Assembly: GCF_042657385.1 (NCBI RefSeq)
Contig: NZ_JBHSLA010000002.1
Span: forward strand, 124,001 to 188,000
Reading direction: 5' to 3'
DNA length: 64,000 nucleotides
Source: Algorimicrobium hallyeonense
Lineage (GTDB): Bacteria > Bacteroidota > Bacteroidia > Flavobacteriales > Flavobacteriaceae
The position numbers and the translations under genes are program-made. Below are positions 27,020 through 34,832 of this stretch, piece by piece. The notes below the pieces were generated by a model, which saw only the letters and a list, made by a program, of their open reading frames with translations, had not been told where the DNA came from and searched no databases. Within the stretch, counting starts at the first letter, position 1, and each line of letters starts with the position of its first letter.

Positions 27020-27063
27020 TAAAGGTAATGTGCAAAAATAGTTCCCACAGTAACTTTAGTTAC
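27020..27063 (-). promoter_or_regulatory. promoter and CRP/FNR-type operator of the sulfide:quinone oxidoreductase gene
   Basis: On the minus strand GTAAC-TAAA-GTTAC (27050-27063) is followed after exactly 22 nt by TACCTTTA (27020-27027), one mismatch from TAnnTTTG. A perfect TATTTTTG also exists at 27033-27040 but is only 9 nt from the dyad, which would make the dyad overlap the promoter core. The 22-nt geometry equals the other three strong sites. Confidence 0.65.
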
Positions 27064-27289
27064 TTAAGCTATTTTTTAATTGAAGAAGACCAAAATCGTG
27101 GATGTCATATTATAGGTTTAAAAATGACTATTTTCAACTTTATAAAAATATCATATTGGGTTACATATAGGATTCTTCTTAAATTGAAGTCAAGATTGGA
27201 GTAGTGGGTAGCAAACTAGTTTTAAATTTAGAGTGTATATTGAAACTAATAACTCAAAATTAGTATGCTTTATTATTGCAATACCACCT
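27064..27289. other. gene-free stretch between sulfide:quinone oxidoreductase and methyltransferase genes
   Basis: A+T-rich, many stops in all frames. I see no gene, repeat or further promoter element here beyond the features at its two ends. Confidence 0.5.
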
Positions 27290-27330
27290 AAAAAAAACCG
27301 CAATGATATATAAATATTCAAAGCGGCTTT
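27290..27330 (-). terminator. terminator of the methyltransferase unit
   Basis: On the minus strand AAAGCCGC pairs with GCGGTTTT (one G-U) around a ~21-nt loop and runs into TTTTTTTT. It lies 24 bases after the methyltransferase stop. Confidence 0.7.
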
Positions 27331-27353
27331 AAACCCTTTATTGTTGAATTCAC

Positions 27354-27947
27354 TTATTTTTTTACTCCCAAAAAACGAATCACTTCTGCTTTTCCTTTAT
27401 GATGTTCGCCTTCAGCAAGTTCAATTGTCAATGCCTTTAATATTTCAAACTCTAGTTGTGGGAATTCGTCCTTAACTTCATCTATAGAAAATAACATGTC
27501 TATATTTTTTGGGCCACCAGATGTATGTTCTAGTTGTGATTTGGCAAACGCTTCAAAAATAACCTGACCACCTATTTTTAAGAAGCCCAAAACATGTTGA
27601 TGCGCTTGTTTACGGATATCCGCTGGAAAATGCGCAAAAGATAAACCTACAGCATCAAATTTTTCATTAGATTGAAACTCCTGAACTCCTGTAACGTCAT
27701 AACTAATATTAACGGACTTCTTTTCTGCCAATTGCAACGCTTTTTCCTGGCCTTTTATGCTCATGTCAAACGCTTTTACTTCCCAACCTTGAGAAGCAGC
27801 ATATACAGCATTTCGGCCTTCACCTTCTGCTGGAAGTAAAATTTTACCCGGATTTAATTTGTCGAGTTGTTGTTTAAAAAACACATTGGGTTCCGTTCCA
27901 TATATAAATTCTTCATTCGCATAACGCTCGTTCCAAAATTCTTTCAT
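27354..27947 (-). CDS. class I SAM-dependent methyltransferase (TehB-like)
   Basis: 197 residues. Rossmann-type methyltransferase with motif I as LLPAEGEGRNAVYAASQGW (about 37-55) and motif II VKAFDMS; the N-terminus (FWNERYANEEFIYGTEPN) is typical of the tellurite/thiol methyltransferase-like group. The usual DxGxGxG is changed to PAEGEGRNA, which is normal for this group. Cytosolic. Substrate unknown; thiols, sulfide or metalloids fit the context. It starts 2 bases after the stop of the lipoprotein-type methyltransferase gene, so they are cotranscribed. Confidence 0.8.
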   Translation of the reverse strand: MKEFWNERYANEEFIYGTEPNVFFKQQLDKLNPGKILLPAEGEGRNAVYAASQGWEVKAFDMSIKGQEKALQLAEKKSVNISYDVTGVQEFQSNEKFDAVGLSFAHFPADIRKQAHQHVLGFLKIGGQVIFEAFAKSQLEHTSGGPKNIDMLFSIDEVKDEFPQLEFEILKALTIELAEGEHHKGKAEVIRFLGVKK

Positions 27948-27949
27948 AA

Positions 27950-28660
27950 TTATTTAGCTCGTATTATAAATTGATAAGGCAACAAATCTACATTGACATC
28001 CAATTGTGTATAGCCTGCCTTTTCTAACTCGCTTTTTACAGTCTCTAGATCAATTTTATGGTCAACAGACGGACCTACTGGAAGTTCTTTTTTGAAGTAA
28101 TCTATAACGACTAATTCTCCATTTAATTTAATTCCTTTTTTAACTTTTGAAAAATAATCGATTCGGTTTTCTATGTGATGGTATGTATTAACAATTAACA
28201 CCATATCTACTTCGTTGTCTGATAAGTTAGGACTGTCATAAGGAATTTTTCGAAGTTCTATATTTTCAAGGTTGTTTTCTTCTATTCGTTTTTTTAATGC
28301 GTCTTGAAACTTATTACTAACATCAGCAGCAATAACATGCGCACCTTTTTCAGCCAATTTCACCGAAAAATAACCTGAACCAGCACCTAAATCCATAATT
28401 TTTTTACCGTTTATATCACCAAGGTATTCAAGCACTTTCTCTGGGTTTTGATAAGCATCACGTTCAGGCGACTCAAACCGCTCTATTAAATCTTTTGTGG
28501 ATGAACGCTGCATGTGTTCATTTGCGGATTTTGAACTATCGTGTTTGTCGTGATTTGTTTCATGCATTGCATCCTGAATCGCATTCTTTTGGTTATTTTC
28601 TTTACAAGCCGTAAATGCCAGCATTATAATTATAGCTAGGAAAAGTTGTTTTACCTTGCT
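27950..28660 (-). CDS. predicted lipoprotein with SAM-methyltransferase domain
   Basis: 236 residues from the TTG at 28660; a TTG at 28699 would add 13 residues. There is no in-frame ATG before the signal. The N-terminus is a full lipoprotein signal (KVKQLFLAIIIMLAFTAC, lipid Cys19), then a His-rich linker (HETNHDKHDSSKSANEH), then a class I methyltransferase domain with intact motif I (KIMDLGAGSGYFSVKLAE), acidic motif II (VIAADVS) and motif IV (NTYHHIENR). An exported enzyme is odd because SAM is cytosolic. Either SAM or another ligand is available outside, or the hydrophobic N-terminus only anchors it inward. Part of the methyltransferase pair, downstream of the persulfide dioxygenase gene. 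Confidence 0.78.
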   Translation of the reverse strand, partial: SKVKQLFLAIIIMLAFTACKENNQKNAIQDAMHETNHDKHDSSKSANEHMQRSSTKDLIERFESPERDAYQNPEKVLEYLGDINGKKIMDLGAGSGYFSVKLAEKGAHVIAADVSNKFQDALKKRIEENNLENIELRKIPYDSPNLSDNEVDMVLIVNTYHHIENRIDYFSKVKKGIKLNGELVVIDYFKKELPVGPSVDHKIDLETVKSELEKAGYTQLDVNVDLLPYQFIIRAK

Positions 28661-28763
28661 CAAGATTATATAGTTATTTTGGTATATAATAATATTCAAT
28701 TTTAATTTATTTAAGTTTTAGTAGACCTACAAACAGATCATCTTATTTTAATTTTTTGTTAGG

Positions 28764-30110
28764 TTAGTTTTTAAAATGTTCAACCGCATCACTTAAGTCA
28801 TATACCGAAGCTTTATCAATTAAATTAGAGATAATACTACTGCCAATGGCACTTCTATAACCGCCTGCACAATGCACCACAATTGGCTTATTAGTAGGGA
28901 TTTTATCTTTGGAATCTCTCAAATCATTTAGAGGAATAAAAATCGCTTTTTCAAAAAACTTACCTGTTTCAACTTCACTCTTATTTCGAACATCAATTAT
29001 AGTATAATCATTCGTTTGCTTTTTAAAATCTTCTAAATTTATAGATTCTGTATTTAAAAGGGATGATTTATCTAAAGTCATCATACTTTTTAATTGTTTC
29101 TCATAACCGATTTTGGCAATACGATTTAAAATATTATTTTTGTCTTTTATGGAATTTAAGACCACATAAAAAGGCTCTTCAGGTTTAACAATGGCACCAA
29201 GCCAAGTTTCGAACTTGTCATCTTCGGTTTCTGCAATAATGTTGATACTTCGCGCTAAATGATTTTTATTATAATCATCTTGATTTCTAACATCTATCAC
29301 TAAAGTGTCATTATTATCAATTGTATTGATCTGAAATTGAAAAGGTGGTTTTGCAATGCTTGTTTCAAAGTTATCTGCTCCTTCTTTATTTATGTCCACA
29401 TTAAATCCAAAATAGGAAGGTATAAACGGTTGGTCTTTTAAAATATGTGCAACAAACTCTTCTTCCGATAAATTTTTAAAGGCCCAATTTTCAGTTCTTT
29501 CTCTTCCTAAAGTACTGGACGGATCTTCGCTCAAATTTTTTCCGCACAAAGAACCTGCGCCATGTGCCGGATAAATAATTGTGCTATCTGGTAGGTGGTT
29601 AAATTTAGTTTTCATGGTTTTATACATGCTTTTAGCCAATTCTTCCCGTTTAGCTTTCATATTGCCCGCTTTTTCTCTTAAATCCGGACGGCCAACATCA
29701 CCAATAAACAACGTATCTCCTGAAAACATATAGTGATTCCTATCTGCATCTGTAGCAATAACCGTAATACTATCTGGCGAATGGCCGGGTGTGTTAATAG
29801 CTTCTAGCGATACTTCTCCTAAAGTTACTGTATCCCCATCATCAAATGTTTTATGCGGATACGTTGCACCAACAAGCTTACTAACGTAAATTTGTGCTCT
29901 GGTTTCTTTATGCATTTGTAGATGACTACTTACAAAATCAGCATGCGGATGCGTTTCAAATATGGCTACAATATTGGCATTGTGTGCTTCGGCTAATTCG
30001 TAATATGGTTTTGTATTTCTGGAAGGGTCTATAATTGCCATTTTTCCATTACTAATAATAGCATAAGAATAATGTGCTAATGGTTTATCTTCAAATTGTT
30101 TAATCGTCAT
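28764..30110 (-). CDS. ETHE1-like persulfide dioxygenase fused to two rhodanese domains
   Basis: 448 residues. N-terminal metallo-β-lactamase domain with THPHADFVSSH (His54, His56, Asp58), His110 (NTPGH), Asp132 (SGDTLFIGDVGRPDL), the ETHE1-type mononuclear iron pattern. Two rhodanese domains follow: the first (about 245-340) has no active-site Cys, the second (about 360-448) has CAGGYRS with Cys414. Such fusions oxidise glutathione or low-molecular-weight persulfide to sulfite and transfer sulfane sulfur. With sulfide:quinone oxidoreductase encoded nearby, this completes a sulfide-detoxification route. Cytosolic. It follows the peroxiredoxin gene after a hairpin, and its own promoter is not evident, so partial read-through is likely. 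Confidence 0.9.
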   Translation of the reverse strand: MTIKQFEDKPLAHYSYAIISNGKMAIIDPSRNTKPYYELAEAHNANIVAIFETHPHADFVSSHLQMHKETRAQIYVSKLVGATYPHKTFDDGDTVTLGEVSLEAINTPGHSPDSITVIATDADRNHYMFSGDTLFIGDVGRPDLREKAGNMKAKREELAKSMYKTMKTKFNHLPDSTIIYPAHGAGSLCGKNLSEDPSSTLGRERTENWAFKNLSEEEFVAHILKDQPFIPSYFGFNVDINKEGADNFETSIAKPPFQFQINTIDNNDTLVIDVRNQDDYNKNHLARSINIIAETEDDKFETWLGAIVKPEEPFYVVLNSIKDKNNILNRIAKIGYEKQLKSMMTLDKSSLLNTESINLEDFKKQTNDYTIIDVRNKSEVETGKFFEKAIFIPLNDLRDSKDKIPTNKPIVVHCAGGYRSAIGSSIISNLIDKASVYDLSDAVEHFKN

Positions 30111-30167
30111 AATTTAAAATTTATATCGTATTATTGATAATATAGAAAAATGTTTTAAAATTTCATA

Positions 30168-30198
30168 GAAAAGAGCCTCAAGTTGGGGCTCTTTTTCT
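30168..30198 (-). terminator. hairpin between peroxiredoxin and persulfide dioxygenase genes
   Basis: Arms AGAAAAGAGCC and GGCTCTTTTTCT (one extra T) around a short loop. On the minus strand the stem ends in TTTTCT. It probably ends most peroxiredoxin transcripts while letting some through. Confidence 0.65.
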
Positions 30199-30210
30199 TG
30201 ATGGACTTAA

Positions 30211-30936
30211 CTATTTTTGTAAAATTTCATTCAGTACTAAATCTTTATCTAATTTTTTAGTACAGAAAAACCAATCATGACATTCTAGTTCATCGGTTGC
30301 TGTCATGCGTTCTTCAGCAACACCACAAGATCCTGCTGGTGATACTATAACATCATCGCCTGGATTCCAATCGGCTGGGGTGGCGACATTAAATTTATCA
30401 GATGTTTGCATGGCTATTAATGCCCTGTATAATTCATCAAAGTTACGTCCTAAACTTAAAGGGTAGTAAATTATAGCACGAACAATTCCTTTTGGATCTA
30501 CGAAAAACACAGCTCTAACAGCTTGATTTTCGCTTTCTCCCGGCATAACCATTCCATATTTCTTGGCAACATTCATAGATATATCTTCTATTAAAGGAAA
30601 CTTAACCTCGACATTTTCCATGCCGTTGAATTTAATTTTTTCCTTTATCGTTCGTAACCAAGCAATATGGCTATACAAACCATCAATTGATAATCCAATT
30701 AGATTGCAGTTTGCTTTTTTAAATTTTTCTTCTTGATGCGCGAATGTCATAAACTCCGATGTACAAACTGGTGTAAAATCGGCTGGATGGCTAAATAAAA
30801 TTGACCACTCTCCTTTATAATCTGATGGGAAATTAATATGGCCTTGTGTTGTTACAGCTGTAAATTCAGGTGCTTTATCACCTATTCGTGGCATTGAAAA
30901 TGTTTGTTCTTCTTTTGTTGTTTCTGTGGTATTCAT
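30211..30936 (-). CDS. peroxiredoxin of the Prx6 group with extra C-terminal cysteines
   Basis: 241 residues. Peroxidatic Cys58 in SHPADFTPVCTSEF, the PVCTTE-type signature of 1-Cys/Prx6 enzymes. The C-terminal arm contains Cys204 (AGSCGVAEER), Cys219 and Cys225 (ECHDWFFC). The six-residue spacing of the last pair matches archaeal thiol peroxidases in which one of them resolves the sulfenic acid. It reduces hydrogen peroxide or organic peroxides in the cytosol. First gene after a promoter of the shared regulatory set; followed by the persulfide dioxygenase. Confidence 0.9.
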   Translation of the reverse strand: MNTTETTKEEQTFSMPRIGDKAPEFTAVTTQGHINFPSDYKGEWSILFSHPADFTPVCTSEFMTFAHQEEKFKKANCNLIGLSIDGLYSHIAWLRTIKEKIKFNGMENVEVKFPLIEDISMNVAKKYGMVMPGESENQAVRAVFFVDPKGIVRAIIYYPLSLGRNFDELYRALIAMQTSDKFNVATPADWNPGDDVIVSPAGSCGVAEERMTATDELECHDWFFCTKKLDKDLVLNEILQK

Positions 30937-30963
30937 AATAAAAGGTATTAGATTAATTTATTA

Positions 30964-31007
30964 CAAATATAGTTTGTAATAGTTTTTAACTATGTAACTT
31001 AAGTTAC
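30964..31007 (-). promoter_or_regulatory. promoter and CRP/FNR-type operator of the peroxiredoxin gene
   Basis: A fully symmetric 14-mer GTAACTTAAGTTAC (30994-31007), then exactly 22 nt, then on the minus strand TATATTTG (30964-30971), a consensus -7 element 27 bases upstream of the start codon. Same geometry as at 21.9, 22.7 and 27.0 kb. Confidence 0.75.
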
Positions 31008-31396
31008 CTATACCTAATTTTTTATAAAGTTTATTCAATTAAAGTTTAAAAACAGACCTTTATATTTTTAAGTAACTTTTGTACACATTACTAATTAGGG
31101 TCAATGGTTATATAAAGTGAATTGATTCTGAACCTGAAACTAGTTAAGATTGACATCCTATACGCTTGGCATTTTTTTTTTAAATTTAGAAAATTAGGTG
31201 TTTATTAGGAAAATTATGAAAAGATTTAGACCGGTAGATGTTATTACAGTGGTACTGAAAAGGAATTTATAACAAATAGGGTTTAACTTTTTATAATTTG
31301 AAAAGGCTGGATTTACTACATTTTAAAGGTATAGTCGCCTTGAATTATTTTAATCTACTTTATACTAAAAGTATCACTTTCAATTTCATAAAATGC
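31008..31396. other. gene-free stretch between the peroxiredoxin promoter and tRNA-Ser
   Basis: A+T-rich sequence with no gene I can support. It holds an 18-codon ORF (31216-31272) of unknown reality and an imperfect GTAAC-TTTT-GTACA dyad (31072-31085) without a properly spaced promoter on either strand. Confidence 0.5.
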
Positions 31397-31430
31397 AAAA
31401 AGCTCCACTCTTTGAGTGAAGCTTTTTTTT
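31397..31430 (-). terminator. terminator of tRNA-Ser
   Basis: On the minus strand AAAAAGCTTCACTC pairs with GAGTGGAGCTTTTT around a 3-nt loop with one A-C mismatch. It begins right after the mature tRNA 3' end. Confidence 0.8.
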
Positions 31431-31431
31431 G

Positions 31432-31516
31432 CGGAGAAAGAGGGATTCGAACCCCCGGAGGTGTGACCCTCAACAGTTTTCAAGACTGCCGCATTCGACC
31501 GCTCTGCCATTTCTCC
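31432..31516 (-). tRNA. tRNA-Ser(UGA)
   Basis: 85 nt. Acceptor GGAGAAA/TTTCTCC closes correctly with discriminator G; the T-arm GGTTCGAATCC and the anticodon loop CTTGAAA (anticodon TGA) are present, and the long variable arm is that of serine tRNAs. CCA is not encoded. The tRNA frame explains a spurious short plus-strand ORF over it. Confidence 0.96.
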
Positions 31517-31552
31517 TTGAGCGCCGTATCAGGTATACCCTGATTGCGGGTG

Positions 31553-31560
31553 CAAATATA
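31553..31560 (-). promoter_or_regulatory. -7 element of the tRNA-Ser promoter
   Basis: TATATTTG on the minus strand, matching TAnnTTTG, 36 bases upstream of the mature 5' end. The leader contains a small hairpin (ATCAGG-GTATAC-CTGAT type, 31528-31544). Confidence 0.6.
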
Positions 31561-31647
31561 GAACCCTTTTTTCATTCTTTCAAAGAAAAAAACTGAAAAT
31601 TTTAAAACATTTTTAAAAATCTTGCTAATAAATTTATTTTCTGTTAG

Positions 31648-31675
31648 TTGTTGACACCCACTTACCTTATTTTTG
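31648..31675 (+). promoter_or_regulatory. promoter of the nitroreductase-aminotransferase unit
   Basis: TATTTTTG at 31668-31675 is a consensus -7 element 19 bases before the ATG. TTG at 31648-31650 lies 17 nt upstream, slightly short of the usual 19-21. Confidence 0.6.
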
Positions 31676-31694
31676 CAAAAACAATGAAGTAATT

Positions 31695-32324
31695 ATGAGC
31701 ACTATTGAGCATTTACAATGGCGTTATGCCACAAAAGCGTTTGATATTAATAAAAAAGTAGCATCGGAAAAATTAGAGGTAATTAAACAAGCTTTTAATT
31801 TAACGGCTACTTCTTATGGGTTACAACCCATAAAATTAGTCATTGTTAGCAATAATCAGTTGCAGAAAGACTTGGTTTCAGTGGCAATGAACCAGAAAAA
31901 CATAGAACAAGCATCACATGTTTTAATATTTTGTATTCAAACCGAAATTGATGAAGATTTTGTAACTGAATATTTTAATCGGGTTCATAACATTCGACAA
32001 ACACCAAAAGCCATATTGCAACCGTTTCAAGATTTCCTAATTTCAGACTTTGAAAAGAAACCTCAAGAGCAAATAGAGGCATGGGCAACAAACCAATCGT
32101 ATTTGGCTATGGGAAACCTTTTGACAGTCTGCGCTATGGAAGGTATTGACGCTTGTCCAATGGAAGGTTTTAATCCAAAAGCTTGTGATGATTTATTAGG
32201 TTTGGGTAAAAAAGGTTTAAAGTCGGTTTTATTATTACCAATAGGGTATCGTGCAGAAAATGATATGTTTGCTGATTTTAAAAAAGTCCGTAAACCCATT
32301 GCAGATAGTATTATAGAGTTGTAG
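31695..32324 (+). CDS. NAD(P)H-dependent nitroreductase family oxidoreductase
   Basis: 209 residues, FMN-dependent nitroreductase fold. N-terminal RYATKAFD carries the Arg that contacts FMN phosphate; SYGLQPIKLVIV, the central NQSYLAMGNLLTVCAMEGIDACPMEGF and C-terminal SVLLLPIGYRAE are typical of NfsB-like enzymes. It reduces nitro compounds, quinones or flavins with NAD(P)H. The natural substrate cannot be told from sequence. It precedes the DegT-type gene by 28 bases in the same direction. Confidence 0.9.
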   Translation: MSTIEHLQWRYATKAFDINKKVASEKLEVIKQAFNLTATSYGLQPIKLVIVSNNQLQKDLVSVAMNQKNIEQASHVLIFCIQTEIDEDFVTEYFNRVHNIRQTPKAILQPFQDFLISDFEKKPQEQIEAWATNQSYLAMGNLLTVCAMEGIDACPMEGFNPKACDDLLGLGKKGLKSVLLLPIGYRAENDMFADFKKVRKPIADSIIEL

Positions 32325-32352
32325 TTTTAGAACATCAAAAAATATATGTATT

Positions 32353-33546
32353 ATGCCAGGATTTGAATTATTTGGAAGTGCAGAACGCAAAGAAGTAAAT
32401 GACGTTTTAGACAGTGGTGTTTTAATGCGTTATGGTTTTGACGGTATGCGAAATGGACATTGGAAAGCTAAAGAATTGGAGGCCGAACTTCAAGAAAAAT
32501 TGCAAGTAAATCATGCCCAATTAGTATCAAGTGGTACAGCTGCTGTTTCCGTTGCTATGGCAATTACGGGTGTTGGAGCTGGAGATGAAGTTATTATGCC
32601 AACTTTTACATTCGTAGCAAGCTTTGAGGCCATTATGATGTTAGGAGCCATTCCAGTTTTAGTGGATATAGATGATACCTTAACGCTGGATCCCAAAGCA
32701 GTGGAAGCTGCTATAACACCGAAAACAAAAGCCATTATGCCTGTTCACATGTGTGGTAGTATGGCAGATTTGAATGCGTTACAAGCAATTTGTAAAAAAC
32801 ATAATTTATTATTGATAGAAGATGCTTGCCAAGCCATAGGTGGTTCGTACAAAGGAAAACCATTGGGTAGTATTGGAGATGTAGGGTGTTTTTCATTCGA
32901 TTTTGTAAAAACAATAACTTGTGGTGAAGGTGGTGCCGTAATTACTAATAATGACACCTATTTTAAACATGCGGATCATTATACAGACCATGGTCACGAT
33001 CATGAAGGTATGGATCGCGGTGCAGAAACGCATCCATTTTTAGGGTATAATTTTAGAATTTCAGAATTACAGGCTGCTGTAGGATTGGCTCAAGCAAGAC
33101 GTCTACATGATTTTGTTGCCATTCAAAAAAAATATTATACCATTTTACGTGAAGCACTATCGGTAATTCCAGAAATTACATTTAGAACCGTTCCTGAAGG
33201 TGGTGAAGAAAGTTATGGCTTTTTAAATTTCTTTTTACCAGACTTGGAGGCCGCAAGAAACGCTTCAAAAGCATTCAAAAAATCAGGAGTTGATGCGTGC
33301 TTTCACTACTTTGATAACAATTGGCATTACATCAGAAAATGGGATCATTCAAAAGATATAAAATCTTTATATCCTATTTCTCCTGAAGTTAAGGAAGGTT
33401 TGAAGTATCTTCAAACAAAAACTTTTGAGCAATCAGATCACTACATAGCAAGAAATATATCGTGTTTAATTAAGTTATCGTGGACAGAAGACCAAGTTCG
33501 AGAACGTGCTGAAAAAATGAAAAAAGCCATTTTGGAAGCCTTGTAA
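32353..33546 (+). CDS. DegT/DnrJ/EryC1/StrS-family PLP aminotransferase
   Basis: 397 residues. PLP fold type I with SSGTAAVSVAM (phosphate-binding), EDACQAIGG (Asp pairing with the pyridine N) and the Schiff-base Lys in FSFDFVKTITCGEGGAV. FNFRISELQAAVGLAQ-like NFRISELQAAVG is the family signature. These enzymes aminate keto-sugars or related ketones for surface glycans and antibiotics. There are no other sugar-nucleotide genes around, so the substrate is unknown. Probably cotranscribed with the nitroreductase gene; a branched hairpin terminator follows. Confidence 0.9.
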   Translation: MPGFELFGSAERKEVNDVLDSGVLMRYGFDGMRNGHWKAKELEAELQEKLQVNHAQLVSSGTAAVSVAMAITGVGAGDEVIMPTFTFVASFEAIMMLGAIPVLVDIDDTLTLDPKAVEAAITPKTKAIMPVHMCGSMADLNALQAICKKHNLLLIEDACQAIGGSYKGKPLGSIGDVGCFSFDFVKTITCGEGGAVITNNDTYFKHADHYTDHGHDHEGMDRGAETHPFLGYNFRISELQAAVGLAQARRLHDFVAIQKKYYTILREALSVIPEITFRTVPEGGEESYGFLNFFLPDLEAARNASKAFKKSGVDACFHYFDNNWHYIRKWDHSKDIKSLYPISPEVKEGLKYLQTKTFEQSDHYIARNISCLIKLSWTEDQVRERAEKMKKAILEAL

Positions 33547-33568
33547 GCACTAGGCAAATAACATATTT

Positions 33569-33622
33569 AAAAGCAACCTTTAAAAAGTTCATAACCATGA
33601 ATTAACTGTAAGGTTGCTTTTT
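33569..33622 (+). terminator. branched hairpin terminator after the aminotransferase gene
   Basis: Outer stem AAAAGCAACCTTTA / TAAGGTTGCTTTT; its 26-nt loop contains an inner hairpin TTCAT-AACC-ATGAA. A T-run follows the outer stem. Confidence 0.8.
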
Positions 33623-33752
33623 GGTTTTTACGCTTTTGGATTAGGCTTAAGAAAATTAAATCTAAATATAATTTTCATAAAGTTTGTTTACTTGTTAAAA
33701 CAACTTACACAAAGAGGTAATTATAATCGAATAAATTTTTTAAACATTAATT

Positions 33753-34574
33753 ATGAAAAAAACAACTACAAAAATTAAGCACGTATCAATGTTGCTATTT
33801 TTTATTTTTGCTACAGCATGTAGTTCAGATGATGATTCAGCCACTAGTACTCCAAATGTTAATGAGCCAATAGTTAATTACCCTAGTTCAACAATAAGTG
33901 CTACTTTTTTTGAAGCAGGAAATTCTGCAGCACCAAATATTACTTGGAACGGTGATGTAGGTACTTTTTCTTTAGTGACACCTTTAGATGGATTAAGCAT
34001 TAATGCAAATACAGGCATTTTAAGTTGGACGAAATCTCTACCACAAGGTAATCACGCTATTCAAGTTATTATAGCAAATAGTACCGGGCAGAAAAGTGTA
34101 AATCTTATTTTACAAAATAAATTCCACGGTAATTTTACGCATAAATTTGAAGGAACCTGTTCCTATGAACTCCATTTTAGCCCAGACGGTTCCTTACGCG
34201 TAAAATATATGAGAGGCGCGGATATTCTTGCCAATGGATCTTGGGAAATAAATGACAATGAGCTTACAGCAAGTTATACTTTTATAAATGACAATGAGGA
34301 GAATTCCATAAGAGCGCTATTAGTACACACATCAACAGAGGTAAAACTAGAAGGAAATTGGTATAATGGATTAGGTGCAACTTCTGGTCAAGAAGGAGGG
34401 AGCATTAATTTAAAATTAAGGGAATTACCACCAGGCGATGGTATTATAACTATTAGGGATAGTGGCGACTATTTCGTTCGCTTTTATGACTCCTGTGGTG
34501 CTGCTTGTTGTTTTAGCACTATTCAAAGCGCTATGGATGCATATCCAAACAGGATCTTAACATATCTACCATAA
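33753..34574 (+). CDS. putative surface lipoprotein with Ig/cadherin-like domain
   Basis: 273 residues. Lipobox ends at Cys23 (FATACSSDDDS), with Asp residues after the lipid Cys, a surface-export signal in Bacteroidota. Residues about 45-120 (ISATFFEAGNSAAP, GLSINANTGILSW) resemble a β-sandwich of the He_PIG/cadherin type; the middle part (GNFTHKFEGTCSYELHFSPDGSLRVKY) looks like a lipocalin-like strand pattern; CGAACC near the C-terminus adds a Cys cluster. I do not recognise a named family. It stands alone between two terminators. Confidence 0.75.
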   Translation: MKKTTTKIKHVSMLLFFIFATACSSDDDSATSTPNVNEPIVNYPSSTISATFFEAGNSAAPNITWNGDVGTFSLVTPLDGLSINANTGILSWTKSLPQGNHAIQVIIANSTGQKSVNLILQNKFHGNFTHKFEGTCSYELHFSPDGSLRVKYMRGADILANGSWEINDNELTASYTFINDNEENSIRALLVHTSTEVKLEGNWYNGLGATSGQEGGSINLKLRELPPGDGIITIRDSGDYFVRFYDSCGAACCFSTIQSAMDAYPNRILTYLP

Positions 34575-34624
34575 CATAAGGATATATTGAAGATACTTTG
34601 GAAGCTTATTTAATTCTACTTTTT

Positions 34625-34668
34625 AACAACTTTAAAGAACTTATAAATTCTTTAAAGTTGTTTTTTTT
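34625..34668 (+). terminator. terminator after the lipoprotein gene
   Basis: 15-bp perfect stem AACAACTTTAAAGAA / TTCTTTAAAGTTGTT around an 8-nt loop, then eight T. Confidence 0.88.
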
Positions 34669-34832
34669 ACAACCAATTGGTGTTTTTAATCTTTAATTAA
34701 TTATTAATCACATCTTTAAAAGCTCTTTAAAAATTAATAATTGGAATATTTGTAAACTTTCCCCCTCATTTTGTTAACCTTTTATAAATGTTTACATAAA
34801 TACGTAGTTATCAATTATAAAATTTATATCCC

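Noticed and set aside
31072..31085. GTAAC-TTTT-GTACA dyad near the peroxiredoxin promoter
   Set aside because: Imperfect and no -7 element at 22 nt on either strand; not counted in the regulon.
31216..31272. 18-codon ORF (MKRFRPVDVITVVLKRNL)
   Set aside because: Too short and isolated to support; could be a chance frame.
31298..31543. Plus-strand ORF over tRNA-Ser
   Set aside because: It reads through the tRNA gene and its terminator in antisense.
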